Numbered from the stretch's first letter, positions 27,501-36,462 are shown. The stretch is 64,000 nt of DNA from Enterobacter sp. JBIWA008 (GCF_019968765.1 NZ_CP074149.1:2666001-2730000); one strand, 5' to 3'. Numbers and translations: made by a program. Notes: a model not told the origin generated them from the letters alone.

Positions 27501-27678
27501 CTTCACCTTAGGGGTTGTTCCCTTGATGCTGGCCCGTGGGGCGAGCGACAGTACTCAGCATGCCATCGGTACCGGCGTATTTGGCGGCATGATTAGCGGT
27601 ACGCTTCTCGCGATCTTCTTCGTACCGGTTTTCTTTATCGTCATTGCGCGTTTTGTCGACAACATCAGGAAAGCGTGA
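24583..27678 (+). CDS. RND multidrug efflux pump, AdeB/AcrB-like (HAE1 family)
   Basis: Inner-membrane drug/proton antiporter of 1031 residues, full length. It opens with the family N-terminus FFIERPVFAWVVALFI. Proton-relay residues are present: Asp407 and Asp408 in GIIVDDAIVVVENVER (TM4) and Lys933 in LIGLSAKNAILIVEFARQL (TM10). The substrate-access region and both large periplasmic loops are uninterrupted. The order of motifs resembles AdeB closely. No membrane-fusion (adaptor) gene and no TolC-type channel gene is next to it, so it would have to use adaptors made elsewhere, as AcrD uses AcrA. It begins four bases after the ABC-membrane-domain gene and is probably co-transcribed with it under the AdeRS-like pair. 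Confidence 0.95.
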   Translation: MPHFFIERPVFAWVVALFIVLAGLLSIPRLPVAQYPAVAPPGIIISVSYPGASPDIMNTSVVSLIEREISGVDNLLYFESSSDTTGSASITVTFKPGTDIKLAQMDLQNQIKIVEPRLPQAVRQNGINVEAANSGFLMMVGLKSTKGEFEEADLSDYFARNVSDELRRVPGVGKVQLFGGEKALRIWLDPMKLHGYGLSVSDVLTAVGQQNALVSPGKTGDEPASAGQGVTYPITVKGQLSSVEAFRNIILKSDASGARLKLSDIARIESGLQSYAFGIRENGVPATAAAIQLSPGANAMSTASGVRARIDELSRVLPDGMTFTVPFDTAPFVKLSIVKVVQTFVEAMVLVFLVMLLFLHKIRCTLIPAIVAPVALLGTFTVMLLSGYSINILTMFGMVLAIGIIVDDAIVVVENVERLMEEKSLSPRDATRQAMQEITPAIIGITLVLTAVFIPMGFAEGSVGIIYRQFCISMAVSILLSAFLALTLTPALCATLLKPHKAGKSGGGRFAARFNARFRSLTACYEAGLGAVLKRTGRMLLLYAALCAALFLGLSSLPSSFLPDEDQGYFMSSIQLPSDATMQRTLNVVKKFEEEIATRPDIESNLMILGFGFSGSGPNSAMAFTTLKDWKNRQGSTAQNEADQIQASMANVSDAVTMSLLPPAISDMGTSSGFTWYVQDRAGLGYEALKRAADALVLQANQRPELSDVYIDGLPEGTSLALQVDREKAEAMGVSFDEINQTLSVTLGSNYVNDYTNNGRVQQVIVQADAPYRMQPEQILKLSVKNRMGQMVPVSTFATLSWNVAPQQLTRYQGYSAIRITGNAASGESSGTAMKVMESLSRDLPQGIAGEWAGSSLQERKSESQLPGLIVLSILVVFMVLAALYESWSIPFAVMLVVPLGLIGAVIAVSVAGMTNDVFFKVGLITLIGLSAKNAILIVEFARQLHREGQPLLAATVHAASQRLRPILMTSLAFTLGVVPLMLARGASDSTQHAIGTGVFGGMISGTLLAIFFVPVFFIVIARFVDNIRKA

Positions 27679-27828
27679 ATACCCTGGCGGAATCGCGCAC
27701 CCTCTCTGGTTGGATGAGGCGAAGCTGTTGCCGGGTGATATACTGGACGAATGCTGAAATTTTGAGCCCCCGCGAGTCCGCGGTGCATTCTTCGGGGCAG
27801 GCGTCTTCGGAGAAGTGCGAGAAATATC

Positions 27829-27859
27829 GTGACACAAGGGGCTGTGAGTGGGCTATAAT
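27829..27859 (+). promoter_or_regulatory. Probable fabI promoter
   Basis: A perfect -10 TATAAT at 27854-27859, with GTGACA 19 bases upstream (27829-27834) as the best -35. The spacer is longer than ideal. The rest of 27679-27828 shows no gene; a CCGCG/CGCGG hairpin near 27767-27780 is visible, and there is no trace of ycjD. Confidence 0.5.
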
Positions 27860-27948
27860 TTCGAGCTAATTTCGAATGATTTTGAAATACTGCCTGTAAC
27901 ACTATGAATTACAAGGCAAAATTAGCAATGAATATAAGGATTAAAGCT

Positions 27949-28737
27949 ATGGGTTTTCTTTCCGGTAAGCGCATTCTGGTGACTGGCGTTGCCAGCAAAC
28001 TGTCCATCGCATACGGCATCGCACAGGCAATGCATCGCGAAGGCGCTGAGCTGGCGTTCACCTACCAGAACGACAAGCTGAAAGGCCGTGTTGAAGAGTT
28101 TGCCGCGCAGCTGGGTTCCAGCATTGTTCTGGAATGTGACGTTGCACAAGACGAAAGCATCGACGGCATGTTTGCTGAACTGGCAAAAGCATGGCCGAAA
28201 TTCGACGGTTTCGTTCACTCCATTGGCTTCGCTCCTGGCGACCAGCTGGACGGTGACTACGTGAACGCGGTTACCCGTGATGGCTTCAAAATCGCTCACG
28301 ACATCAGCTCCTACAGCTTCGTTGCGATGGCGAAATCCTGCCGCGCGATGCTGAACCCGGGCGCAGCCCTGCTGACCCTCTCCTACCTGGGCGCTGAGCG
28401 CGCTATCCCTAACTACAACGTTATGGGTCTGGCTAAAGCGTCTCTGGAAGCGAACGTACGCTACATGGCGAACGCAATGGGTCCTGAAGGCGTGCGCGTT
28501 AACGCCATCTCTGCAGGTCCTATCCGCACCCTGGCAGCTTCCGGTATTAAAGATTTCCGTAAAATGCTGGCACACTGCGAAGCGGTTACCCCGATTCGTC
28601 GTACCGTTACCATTGAAGATGTGGGTAACTCTGCAGCATTCCTGTGCTCTGACCTTTCTGCTGGTATCTCCGGCGAAGTGGTTCACGTTGACGGCGGCTT
28701 CAACATTGCTGCAATGAACGAGCTGGAAATTAAATAA
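27949..28737 (+). CDS. fabI: Enoyl-[acyl-carrier-protein] reductase (NADH), FabI
   Basis: Essential last step of each fatty-acid elongation cycle, reducing trans-2-enoyl-ACP with NADH; target of triclosan. 262 residues with the divergent SDR nucleotide motif [13 protein letters not shown] and the catalytic Tyr-x6-Lys pair in [10 protein letters not shown]; Gly93 region [12 protein letters not shown] looks wild type. The ATG at 27949 follows AAGGA by 8 bases and gives the E. coli length; an upstream in-frame ATG at 27904 is rejected. Single gene with its own terminator. Its acyl-ACP products are also the pool from which RpfF, a few genes away, draws substrate. Confidence 0.97.
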   Translation: MGFLSGKRILVTGVASKLSIAYGIAQAMHREGAELAFTYQNDKLKGRVEEFAAQLGSSIVLECDVAQDESIDGMFAELAKAWPKFDGFVHSIGFAPGDQLDGDYVNAVTRDGFKIAHDISSYSFVAMAKSCRAMLNPGAALLTLSYLGAERAIPNYNVMGLAKASLEANVRYMANAMGPEGVRVNAISAGPIRTLAASGIKDFRKMLAHCEAVTPIRRTVTIEDVGNSAAFLCSDLSAGISGEVVHVDGGFNIAAMNELEIK

Positions 28738-28742
28738 GCTGT

Positions 28743-28770
28743 AACTCTCTTCCCGCACGGGAAGAGAGTT
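28743..28770 (+). terminator. fabI terminator
   Basis: Perfect 12-bp stem AACTCTCTTCCC with loop GCAC, five bases after the fabI stop, followed by TTCTCC, a weak T tract. Confidence 0.7.
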
Positions 28771-28890
28771 TTCTCCCCGCCCCATCCCTTCGTTATTCCG
28801 TTCTGCTATTTGTTATCACCTAACAATATTTTTCCCTTTATCTGCCTTACGCCAGGATATTGATCGCCATTTTGAGATCAAGGAACGCAC

Positions 28891-29877
28891 ATGGAACAAC
28901 GCCGTTTTTCCGGCAAAGGCCACTGGTATCACGAAACCCAGTCAAACCACGCGCAGACAGATGTTCTGCCTCTGGTGCCCGAAGCCGCTAACGTCGACGA
29001 TCGTTTTTTGCTCGATTTAGCCCTGCCTGATGAGATTGTCGCCGCCTGTTCTGGCTGGCTTACCCCTGCCAGAGCCTTATGCCACCAGCTGTTTCCGCTC
29101 TCGATTCCCGTGAACCGCCTGCATACGCTCAGCGCCTACGATCGACTCAGTACCGCGCTAACGGTCGCACAGGCCTGTGGCGTTCAGCGGCTCTGTAATC
29201 ATTACGCCGCCCTCCTCGCCCCGCTTCCCGGCCCGGACTCCTCGCGCGAGAGTAACCGACGTCTGGCGCAAATTACGCAGTATGCCCGCCAGCTCGCCAG
29301 CTCCCCTGATGTCATTGATGATAAAGCACAGAACCAGCTTGATGAGGTTGGCCTGTCAATATATGACATTGTGGTGATTAACCAGATTATCGGGTTTATT
29401 GGTTTTCAGGCGCGCGTGGTCGCGGTTTTTCAGGCGCTGTTAGGACACCCCGTTCGCTGGTTGCCAGGCCATCATATTCAACCGCACACGCTGCCTGCGC
29501 GCCACGCCGCGTGGGTGCCGCTTTTGCCCGTTGTCGAGCTGCGCTATGCGAGTGCGCATCAGCTTGAGTCGCTGTCTCGCTGGCAGGCAGAACCCGCGCT
29601 GGAGGCGCTAACGCCGGTCCTTTGCCATGAGCCGTCGCTGCTCGACCTGACCGGAGAGATCCTGTTAAACAGCCGCGAAGAGACCCCACTGACGTCCCCC
29701 GAGCTTTCGGCTGCGGTCGAACTGCTGACACGCTCTCCGGACCGCTTCAGCGCCGCGCAGTTTACCCCGCTCACGGATCAAGGACTCCCCGGCGAACATG
29801 CCATCACCCTGCTTACCCGGAGTGCGTTTGATGGCTGGCTCAATCGTCTGAAAGTCGCGTTTGGTAAAGAGGAATAA
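28891..29877 (+). CDS. yciW: YciW, CMD-domain protein linked to cysteine/sulfur metabolism
   Basis: 328 residues, same position and size as E. coli YciW, a protein with carboxymuconolactone-decarboxylase (AhpD-like) architecture. Mainly helical, with the segment NQLDEVGLSIYDIVVINQIIGFIGFQARVVAVFQALLG (about residues 148-187) as the conserved core; the CxxC redox motif of true AhpD proteins is not present. In E. coli the gene is under CysB control and has been linked to cysteine catabolism, but no reaction has been proven. The start follows AAGGAACG. rnb lies 88 bases downstream. Confidence 0.85.
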   Translation: MEQRRFSGKGHWYHETQSNHAQTDVLPLVPEAANVDDRFLLDLALPDEIVAACSGWLTPARALCHQLFPLSIPVNRLHTLSAYDRLSTALTVAQACGVQRLCNHYAALLAPLPGPDSSRESNRRLAQITQYARQLASSPDVIDDKAQNQLDEVGLSIYDIVVINQIIGFIGFQARVVAVFQALLGHPVRWLPGHHIQPHTLPARHAAWVPLLPVVELRYASAHQLESLSRWQAEPALEALTPVLCHEPSLLDLTGEILLNSREETPLTSPELSAAVELLTRSPDRFSAAQFTPLTDQGLPGEHAITLLTRSAFDGWLNRLKVAFGKEE

Positions 29878-29965
29878 CCATACTAATTACCCAAAGACCG
29901 CTTGCTGAGACAGTGAGAATCGCGTAAAACTGTCAGCCGCTCAATGGCTACGAAAATAGAACATT

Positions 29966-31900
29966 ATGTTTCAGGACAACCCGCTGCTAGCGCAGCTTAA
30001 ACAGCAACTGCATTCCCAGACGCCGCGTGCGGAAGGGGTCGTAAAAGCCACGGAAAAGGGCTTTGGCTTCCTTGAGGTTGACGCGCAGAAAAGCTACTTC
30101 ATTCCGCCTCCGCAGATGAAGAAAGTGATGCATGGCGATCGCGTCATGGCCGTCATTCATACCGAGAAAGACCGAGAGTCTGCCGAGCCGGAAGAACTGA
30201 TCGAACCGTTCCTGACCCGTTTTGTGGGTAAGGTGCAGAGAAAAGACGATCGTCTTTCTATCGTGCCGGATCATCCCCTGCTGAAAGATGCCATTCCCTG
30301 CCGCGCCGCCCGTGGCGTTGAGCATGATTTTAAAGAAGGTGACTGGGCCGTAGCAGAAATGCGCCGTCATCCTCTGAAAGGCGATCGCGGTTTTTATGCT
30401 GAGCTGACCCAGTTCATCACCTTTGGCGCCGATCATTTCGTGCCATGGTGGGTCACGCTGGCACGCCACAATCTTGAAAAAGAAGCGCCGAACGGCGTAG
30501 CGACTGAGATGCAGGACGAAGGTCTGACGCGCCGCGATCTCACCGCGCTGGAGTTTGTCACCATCGACAGCGCCAGCACGGAAGATATGGATGACGCGCT
30601 GTACGCTGAAGAGAGCGCCGATGGCAAACTGCATCTGACCGTCGCCATTGCCGATCCAACCGCCTGGATTGCCGAAGGCAGCAAGCTGGATGACGCGGCG
30701 AAAATCCGTGCGTTCACCAACTACCTGCCGGGCTTCAACATTCCGATGCTGCCGCGCGAATTGTCAGACGATCTCTGCTCGCTGCGTCCAAATGAAGTGC
30801 GCCCGGTCCTTGCCTGCCGCATGACTATTGCCGCAGATGGCGCGATTGAAGACGATATCGAGTTTTTTGCCGCCACTATCGAATCGAAAGCCAAGCTGGC
30901 CTACGATAACGTCTCCGACTGGCTTGAAAATACCGGTAGCTGGAAACCTGAATCAGACGCCATTGCCGCGCAAATCCGTCTGCTGCATCGCATCTGTCTG
31001 AACCGCGGCGAGTGGCGTAAAACCCATGCGCTGGTGTTCAAAGACCGCCCTGATTATCGCTTTGTTCTGGGCGAGAAAGGCGAAGTGCTGGATATCGTGG
31101 CCGAACCGCGACGCATTGCAAACCGCATCGTTGAAGAGGCGATGATTTCCGCCAACATCTGCGCCGCACGCGTGCTGCGCGACAAGCTGGGCTTCGGCAT
31201 TTACAACGTCCACACCGGGTTTGATCCGGCGAATACCGAAGCGCTGGCGGCCCTGCTGAAGAATCACGATGTGCATGTTGATCCGGAAGAAGTGCTGACG
31301 CTGCCGGGCTTCTGCAAGCTTCGCCGCGAACTGGACGCGCAGCCTTCGGGCTTCCTGGACAGCCGCATTCGTCGCTTCCAGTCCTTCGCTGAAATCAGTA
31401 CCGAGCCTGGCCCGCACTTTGGCCTTGGCCTCGAAGCTTACGCCACCTGGACATCGCCGATCCGCAAGTATGGCGATATGGTTAACCACCGTCTGCTGAA
31501 AGCGATTATCAAAGGTGAAACTATTGCTCGTCCTCAGGAGGACACCACGCTGCAGATGGCCGACCGTCGCCGTCTGAACCGCATGGCGGAGCGTGACGTT
31601 GGAGACTGGCTGTACGCACGCTTCCTGCAGGATAAAGCCGGTACGGACACCCGTTTCGCCGCAGAGATTATTGATATCAGCCGCGGTGGAATGCGCGTCC
31701 GTCTGGTCGATAACGGTGCTGTCGCGTTTATTCCTGCGCCGTTCCTGCATGCGGTTCGTGACGAAATGGTCTGTAGTCAGGAAAACGGTACCGTGCAAAT
31801 TAAAGGTGAAACAGTTTACAAAGTCACCGACGTGATTGACGTCAATATCGCCGAAGTTCGCATGGAAACCCGCAGTATTATCGCACGTCCTGTCGCCTGA
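29966..31900 (+). CDS. rnb: Ribonuclease II
   Basis: Processive 3'-to-5' exoribonuclease, 644 residues, standard length. Two N-terminal cold-shock RNA-binding domains ([17 protein letters not shown] near residue 31), the RNB catalytic domain with [16 protein letters not shown] (Asp ligands, near residue 201-216) and [14 protein letters not shown], and a C-terminal S1 domain ([28 protein letters not shown]). No strong ribosome site is seen before the ATG at 29966. A terminator follows. Confidence 0.97.
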   Translation: MFQDNPLLAQLKQQLHSQTPRAEGVVKATEKGFGFLEVDAQKSYFIPPPQMKKVMHGDRVMAVIHTEKDRESAEPEELIEPFLTRFVGKVQRKDDRLSIVPDHPLLKDAIPCRAARGVEHDFKEGDWAVAEMRRHPLKGDRGFYAELTQFITFGADHFVPWWVTLARHNLEKEAPNGVATEMQDEGLTRRDLTALEFVTIDSASTEDMDDALYAEESADGKLHLTVAIADPTAWIAEGSKLDDAAKIRAFTNYLPGFNIPMLPRELSDDLCSLRPNEVRPVLACRMTIAADGAIEDDIEFFAATIESKAKLAYDNVSDWLENTGSWKPESDAIAAQIRLLHRICLNRGEWRKTHALVFKDRPDYRFVLGEKGEVLDIVAEPRRIANRIVEEAMISANICAARVLRDKLGFGIYNVHTGFDPANTEALAALLKNHDVHVDPEEVLTLPGFCKLRRELDAQPSGFLDSRIRRFQSFAEISTEPGPHFGLGLEAYATWTSPIRKYGDMVNHRLLKAIIKGETIARPQEDTTLQMADRRRLNRMAERDVGDWLYARFLQDKAGTDTRFAAEIIDISRGGMRVRLVDNGAVAFIPAPFLHAVRDEMVCSQENGTVQIKGETVYKVTDVIDVNIAEVRMETRSIIARPVA

Positions 31901-31910
31901 TAATCAATTC

Positions 31911-31950
31911 AATTGTCGGCCATTTCCTTTCCGGAAGGGCCGACAATTTT
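31911..31950 (+). terminator. rnb terminator
   Basis: Stem AATTGTCGGC with GCCGACAATT (31911-31920 and 31939-31948), an inner CCTTTCCGGAAGG hairpin, and a following TTTCTTTTT run. Confidence 0.75.
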
Positions 31951-32225
31951 TCTTTTTATCCCCGCCACAAAATCATTATTTTTCCTTATTATTTTCAGCA
32001 TCCCTTCGCCCAAAACCGCCATAATTATCTACAGTAAAAGAGTGTTGTTATATTCGGTTACGTGAATTTTTATACGCTCAGTATCCTTTTTAACCTGTGT
32101 CGTCTTAATATAAGAAAACAGGGAAAAAACAACAGGTTCACTTCGGTTTTGCCGCTGTTTTCAACGGAAAAGTCGACTGCAAATGAATAATTTGTGCGCT
32201 AATGAACAGCTGCGGGAGAAACATG
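31951..32225. other. Gene-free AT-rich region before rpfR
   Basis: 275 bases without an open frame of note. AT-rich with several possible -10 elements (TATACG near 32075, TAATATAAG near 32110) but no convincing -35 partner. It presumably holds the rpfR promoter and an untranslated leader, ending in GGGAG before the start. Confidence 0.4.
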
Positions 32226-34214
32226 ATGGACGATCAGGGGCAGAATTTGCTGTTTCGCTACATGGGGACCCACAGTCCGTGGTGGCGCTTGTCAGCTGAC
32301 AGCAACGCTCTGCACCTTGCAGCCAGCGAAAATGCCGATGTCACTCAGGTGATTGCCCTGGAGGATGATCAGGCCGATCTCATCCGTCATTTAACCGTTA
32401 TTACCTCCAGCATTTCCATGTCGCTCTCCCTGTACGGGGAAGATGTTCCGGTCCATCTTGTGGGCCGTAAAATTACCCGTAACGAGTGGGCCGGAACCGC
32501 TTCCGCCTGGAACGATACGCCCTCCGTGGCGCGCGATCTGGCTCATGGGCTCTCTTTCGCGGAGCAGGTTGTCTCAGAGGCCAACTCCGTCATTGTTATT
32601 CTCGATCAGCACGGCAATATTCAGCGTTTTAATCGGCTTAGCGAAGAGTACACCGGCCTGAAAGAGCAAGAAGTAATTGGCCAGAACGTGTTTAAGCTGT
32701 TCATGAGCCGTAGCGAAGCAGCCGCTTCAAAGCGCAATATTACCGGTTTCTTTCGCAACGGCAGCTCCTACGAAGTCGAACGCTGGATCAAAACGCGTAA
32801 AGGGCAACGACTGTTTCTGTTCAGAAACAAATTTGTTCACAGCGGCAGCGGTAAAAATGAAATTTTCCTTATCTGTTCCGGAACCGATATTACCGAGGAA
32901 CGCCGCGCTCAGGAGCGGCTGCGCGTGCTGGCCAATACCGATACCATCACCGGCTTGCCAAACCGCAATGCGATCCACGATCTGATTTCTGACGCCATCG
33001 GCAACCGCGGCGACACGCAGGTGGGCGTGGTATATCTCGACCTGGATAATTTTAAAAAGGTCAACGATGCTTACGGTCATATGTTTGGCGATCAGCTGTT
33101 ACAGGCTGTCGCCCTCGCCATTTTGAGCTGTCTGGATGAGGGACAGGTGCTGGCGCGACTTGGCGGCGATGAGTTTATCGTCATGGCCACCAATACCTCT
33201 CAGGGCTCTCTGGAGGCAATGGCATCGCGCATTTTAACCCGTCTGCGCCAGCCGTTCAGAATCGGTCTGATTGAAATTTATACCGGTTGCTCACTGGGTA
33301 TCGCCCTCGCCCCGCAGCATGGGAACGACCGGGAAAGCGTGATTCGTAACGCCGATACCGCCATGTACACTGCCAAAGAGAACGGCCGGGGCAAGTTCTG
33401 CGTCTTCTCACCCGAGATGAACCAGCGCGTATTGGAGTATCTCTGGCTGGATACCAACCTGCGTAAGGCCCTGGATAACGATCAGCTTCTGATCCACTAT
33501 CAGCCGAAAATAACCTGGCGCGGGGAAGTCAGAAGCCTTGAAGCACTGGTCCGCTGGCAATCTCCAGAACGAGGATTGATCCCGCCGCTGGAGTTTATCT
33601 CTTATGCCGAGGAGTCGGGGTTGATTGTGCCGCTGGGCCGCTGGGTGATGCTGGACGTGGTTCGTCAGATTGCTAAATGGCGCGACAAGGGGATTAATCT
33701 GCGCGTGGCGGTGAACGTCTCAGCACGCCAGCTCGCCGACCAGACTATTTTCAGTGACTTAAAGCAGGCGCTGAAGGATCTGAATTTTGAATACTGCCCT
33801 GTCGACGTTGAATTAACCGAAAGCTGTCTTATCGAGAATGAAGAGTTGGCGCTGTCCGTGATCCAGCAATTCAGCCGGCTCGGGGCGCAAATTCATCTTT
33901 ATGATTTCGGCACCGGCTATTCTTCCCTCTCACAGCTGGCCCGTTTCCCTATCGACGCCATTAAACTCGATCAATCGTTTGTCAGGGATATTCATAAGCA
34001 ATCTATTTCACAGTCACTGGTGCGCGCTATCGTCGCGGTAGCGCAGGCGTTAAACCTGCAGGTGATTGCCGAAGGGGTCGAAAATGCGAAAGAAGACGCC
34101 TTTCTGACCAAGAACGGCGTCAACGAACGGCAGGGTTTTCTGTTTGCTAAGCCGATGCCCGCTGCCGCATTCGAGCGATGGCTAAAACGATATCAAGCGC
34201 GGAATCAACGTTAA
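32226..34214 (+). CDS. rpfR: RpfR (PdeR/Gmr), PAS-GGDEF-EAL DSF receptor, with altered EAL metal motif
   Basis: Cyclic-di-GMP enzyme of 662 residues, orthologous to E. coli PdeR (YciR) and to RpfR of Cronobacter and Burkholderia. Domains: N-terminal RpfF-interaction domain (1 to about 95), PAS domain that binds the fatty-acid signal (about 100-220), GGDEF with intact GGDEF at 313-317, EAL with Glu439 of EAL. The essential motif normally reading DDFGTG reads YDFGTG: Tyr559 (codon TAT, base 33900 is T where GAT would be Asp) replaces the first Asp, a metal ligand in this family. Other EAL residues (ELTES, IKLDQSF, AEGVEN) are present. Phosphodiesterase activity is therefore doubtful, while the cyclase site is intact. 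Start: ATG 32226 is seven bases after GGAG; ATG 32223 adjacent. It converges with rpfF, sharing four bases. Confidence 0.93.
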   Translation: MDDQGQNLLFRYMGTHSPWWRLSADSNALHLAASENADVTQVIALEDDQADLIRHLTVITSSISMSLSLYGEDVPVHLVGRKITRNEWAGTASAWNDTPSVARDLAHGLSFAEQVVSEANSVIVILDQHGNIQRFNRLSEEYTGLKEQEVIGQNVFKLFMSRSEAAASKRNITGFFRNGSSYEVERWIKTRKGQRLFLFRNKFVHSGSGKNEIFLICSGTDITEERRAQERLRVLANTDTITGLPNRNAIHDLISDAIGNRGDTQVGVVYLDLDNFKKVNDAYGHMFGDQLLQAVALAILSCLDEGQVLARLGGDEFIVMATNTSQGSLEAMASRILTRLRQPFRIGLIEIYTGCSLGIALAPQHGNDRESVIRNADTAMYTAKENGRGKFCVFSPEMNQRVLEYLWLDTNLRKALDNDQLLIHYQPKITWRGEVRSLEALVRWQSPERGLIPPLEFISYAEESGLIVPLGRWVMLDVVRQIAKWRDKGINLRVAVNVSARQLADQTIFSDLKQALKDLNFEYCPVDVELTESCLIENEELALSVIQQFSRLGAQIHLYDFGTGYSSLSQLARFPIDAIKLDQSFVRDIHKQSISQSLVRAIVAVAQALNLQVIAEGVENAKEDAFLTKNGVNERQGFLFAKPMPAAAFERWLKRYQARNQR

Positions 34215-35080
34215 CTGGCTTTACGCAGGCCGGCCGCATGAAGGCGGCTTTGCAGCGTAACCAGACGCTCCATGTAAGCGATATCTTTCGGCTCCAGGCA
34301 GAAAGCGGCATCAACCCAGTCTTCCGTGATGTCCATCAGTTCGCTGCGAGGCAACTGCAGAACGCGCGTACGGGCACGCAGCATCGCCCTTACGCCATTC
34401 AGTTTTGGCCGCAGCGTATCGATGAAGGTTCGGGTGGAGACATAGCTTTGTCCGGGTTTAAACAGGACATCCACCAGCCCGTGCTGTTCGTACCATTCAG
34501 CCGTATGGGATTCCCCTTTGTAGATGAGTTCCTCCGCCAGCTTCATGCCTGAACGGCGTGCGACCAGGGAATATCCCCCCATACCCGGAAACAGGTTGAA
34601 GGCAATCTCCGGGAAACCCAGACGGGCATCGCGCTGAGCCAGGACGAAATGGTGCGCCAGAGCGGCCTCAAACCCGCCCCCTAGCGCACTGCCTTCTACC
34701 ATTGCCAGAGTGATGGCCCCCGTATCAAACCCCCTTGAGGCTGCATGGACGCAATCAACGCAAGCGCGAGCGTACGCCCGTAACGCTTCCCGACGTCCGT
34801 TCTGAATGCACTCGACGAAGAACTGTAAATCACCGCCCACATTGTACATCCCGGGAACCAGCGAACCGGTTACCCAAAAATCAACCGCAAAACCAGACTG
34901 GCGAACCAGCCATGAAAAATTCATGATCTCCTCAATTAACGCATGGTTGAAGCAGGGTCGTGGCTGAGCCCGCAGCATCATCCAGACCGTGTGACGCTCC
35001 GCCTCGTAATACCCTGACAGCTGCGTGAACCGTTCAGTATCGGTAAACAGTGTGCAGCCAGGCTGATTGATAACTGTCAT
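34211..35080 (-). CDS. rpfF: RpfF, DSF-family signal synthase (crotonase fold)
   Basis: Makes cis-2-unsaturated fatty-acid signals from acyl-ACP by dehydration and thioester cleavage. 289 residues, exactly the length of Xanthomonas RpfF as I recall it. The two catalytic glutamates are visible and 20 residues apart as in that enzyme: Glu138 in [10 protein letters not shown] and Glu158 in [17 protein letters not shown]. The oxyanion-hole region is [10 protein letters not shown] (about 79-88). Convergent with its cognate receptor gene rpfR, with stops overlapping in GTTAAC. In E. coli rpfR is kept but rpfF is absent, so this is a complete signalling pair. The start follows GAGGAA; the leader carries an inverted repeat reaching into the start codon. 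Confidence 0.92.
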   Translation of the reverse strand: MTVINQPGCTLFTDTERFTQLSGYYEAERHTVWMMLRAQPRPCFNHALIEEIMNFSWLVRQSGFAVDFWVTGSLVPGMYNVGGDLQFFVECIQNGRREALRAYARACVDCVHAASRGFDTGAITLAMVEGSALGGGFEAALAHHFVLAQRDARLGFPEIAFNLFPGMGGYSLVARRSGMKLAEELIYKGESHTAEWYEQHGLVDVLFKPGQSYVSTRTFIDTLRPKLNGVRAMLRARTRVLQLPRSELMDITEDWVDAAFCLEPKDIAYMERLVTLQSRLHAAGLRKAS

Positions 35081-35128
35081 AGTCTAATTCCTCATATAAA
35101 AAAGCGCCTTGCGCGCAGTTTTAGACTA
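35080..35128 (-). promoter_or_regulatory. Inverted repeat in the rpfF leader, reaching the start codon
   Basis: In the minus-strand RNA, TAGTCTAA (35128-35121) is complementary to TTAGACTA (35087-35080), whose last base is the A of the rpfF ATG. The ribosome site GAGGAA lies in the loop beside the stem, and a small GCGC-CTT-GCGC hairpin lies inside. This could modulate initiation or act as a DNA operator. No protein or RNA partner can be named. Confidence 0.35.
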
Positions 35129-35273
35129 ATCCAGTCATTAAGCCTGCTGTATGAGGGGGAATAAATTTATCACTTACGTTTATGTAATTTAGTTATTGCA
35201 TTTTTTCCCTTCTCTTTTGAACCTAATTTCTGCATCATTGAAAATATTAACTTTTCGCGCCTGGGGTGAGATT

Positions 35274-35456
35274 ATGTCGACTATTGACGCACAAGCTGTA
35301 GCACAACGAATTGATACCGTGCTGGATATCCTGGTGGCGGGCGATTATCACTCTGCTATCCGTAATCTCGAGATCCTGAAGTCTGAACTTCTTGCTCAGA
35401 ATGGCGCTGACAATGCGTCTGAAGACAGACAGCCAAAAGCGCCGTGGGAAGTTTAA
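35274..35456 (+). CDS. yciZ: YciZ, small conserved protein (UPF0509)
   Basis: 60-residue soluble protein of unknown function; strongly like E. coli YciZ (57 residues): core [32 protein letters not shown] and the C-terminal KAPWEV. It appears to be one helical hairpin with a short tail. A frame starting at 35196 is open but the ATG at 35274 has GGTGAG three bases before it and aligns with the known start. It lies between divergent rpfF and yciT, 43 bases before the latter. Confidence 0.88.
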   Translation: MSTIDAQAVAQRIDTVLDILVAGDYHSAIRNLEILKSELLAQNGADNASEDRQPKAPWEV

Positions 35457-35499
35457 CCCCACCGTCTCCGACCTCGTTTCGCTTTATTAAATGGATGCT

Positions 35500-36252
35500 A
35501 TGAATTCCCGACAACAACTCATTTTGCAGATGGTCATCGATCAGGGACGCGTAAGCGTAGTCGATCTCGCTAAAACCACCGGCGTTTCTGAAGTCACCAT
35601 CCGTCAGGATCTTAATCTGCTGGAAAAACAGAGCTACCTTCGTCGCGCGCACGGATATGCTGTCCCGCTGGACAGTGATGACGTTGAGACGCGCATGATG
35701 AATAACTACGCGCTTAAACGTGAACTGGCAGAATTTGCCGCGTCACTGGTGAATAACGGCGAGACCGTCTTTATTGAAAACGGCAGCAGTAATGCCCTTC
35801 TGGCGCGCACGCTTGCAGATCAAAAGGACGTTACAATCATCACCGTCAGCAGCTATATCGCGCATTTGCTGAAAGAGACGCGCTGCGAGGTGATTCTGCT
35901 GGGCGGTATTTACCAGAAAAAAAGTGAAAGCATGGTCGGCCCGCTGACCCGTCAGTATGTCCAGCAGGTTCATTTCAGCAAGGCCTTTATCGGGATTGAC
36001 GGCTGGCAACCGGAGACAGGTTTTACCGGCCGGGATATGATGCGCTCTGACGTGGTGAATGCCGTGCTGGAAAAAGAGTGTGAAGCCATTGTGCTGACCG
36101 ACAGCTCTAAATTTGGCGCCGTTCACCCTTATATGATGGGCCCCGCTTCACGCTTTAGCCGCGTGATTACTGACGAACGGTTGAGCAACGCGCACCGTAA
36201 TAAACTGGAAGATGACGGACTGATCGTCAATATTATTAAAACAACCGCCTGA
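35500..36252 (+). CDS. yciT: YciT, DeoR-family transcriptional regulator
   Basis: DNA-binding regulator of 250 residues. N-terminal winged helix-turn-helix ([42 protein letters not shown]) carries the DeoR signature; the C-terminal sensor domain (DeoRC) contains [14 protein letters not shown] and [16 protein letters not shown], which bind a sugar phosphate in relatives. In E. coli YciT has been tied to osmotic control. The ATG at 35500 matches the E. coli N-terminus; ATG 35491 is three codons upstream. A GC-rich hairpin follows the stop. Confidence 0.92.
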   Translation: MNSRQQLILQMVIDQGRVSVVDLAKTTGVSEVTIRQDLNLLEKQSYLRRAHGYAVPLDSDDVETRMMNNYALKRELAEFAASLVNNGETVFIENGSSNALLARTLADQKDVTIITVSSYIAHLLKETRCEVILLGGIYQKKSESMVGPLTRQYVQQVHFSKAFIGIDGWQPETGFTGRDMMRSDVVNAVLEKECEAIVLTDSSKFGAVHPYMMGPASRFSRVITDERLSNAHRNKLEDDGLIVNIIKTTA

Positions 36253-36261
36253 GCCTCCTCC

Positions 36262-36280
36262 GCGCCCGAATTTCGGGCGC
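36262..36280 (+). terminator. Hairpin after yciT
   Basis: Perfect 9-bp stem GCGCCCGAA with TTCGGGCGC around a single base, ten bases after the stop; only a scattered T tract follows (CCCCTCTTTC). Confidence 0.5.
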
Positions 36281-36462
36281 ATACGCCCCTCTTTCTCTGG
36301 GATGATTCCTGGTACGTCTTTAAGAGTTTTTACCTGTTTAAGCTGCATCAAAGTCGTAAAATTAATGTTAGCGATATAACAGGAAGTGACTATCACCTGC
36401 GTGATTACGTAACGCCTGCGCGACCAGCTTTCACGGAGAACAGAATTAAGTATTCGATTCGT

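Noticed and set aside
27679..27828. Remnant of ycjD before fabI
   Set aside because: Neither strand gives a readable stretch resembling that protein; only a small GC-rich hairpin and promoter sequence.
20040..27948. Prophage or IS-borne origin of the sapF-fabI block
   Set aside because: No integrase, transposase, terminal repeats, attachment-site duplication or tRNA could be seen at either border.
27922..28785. 287-codon minus-strand frame opposite fabI
   Set aside because: Arises from the strongly biased codon use of fabI; His/Arg-rich nonsense-like product.
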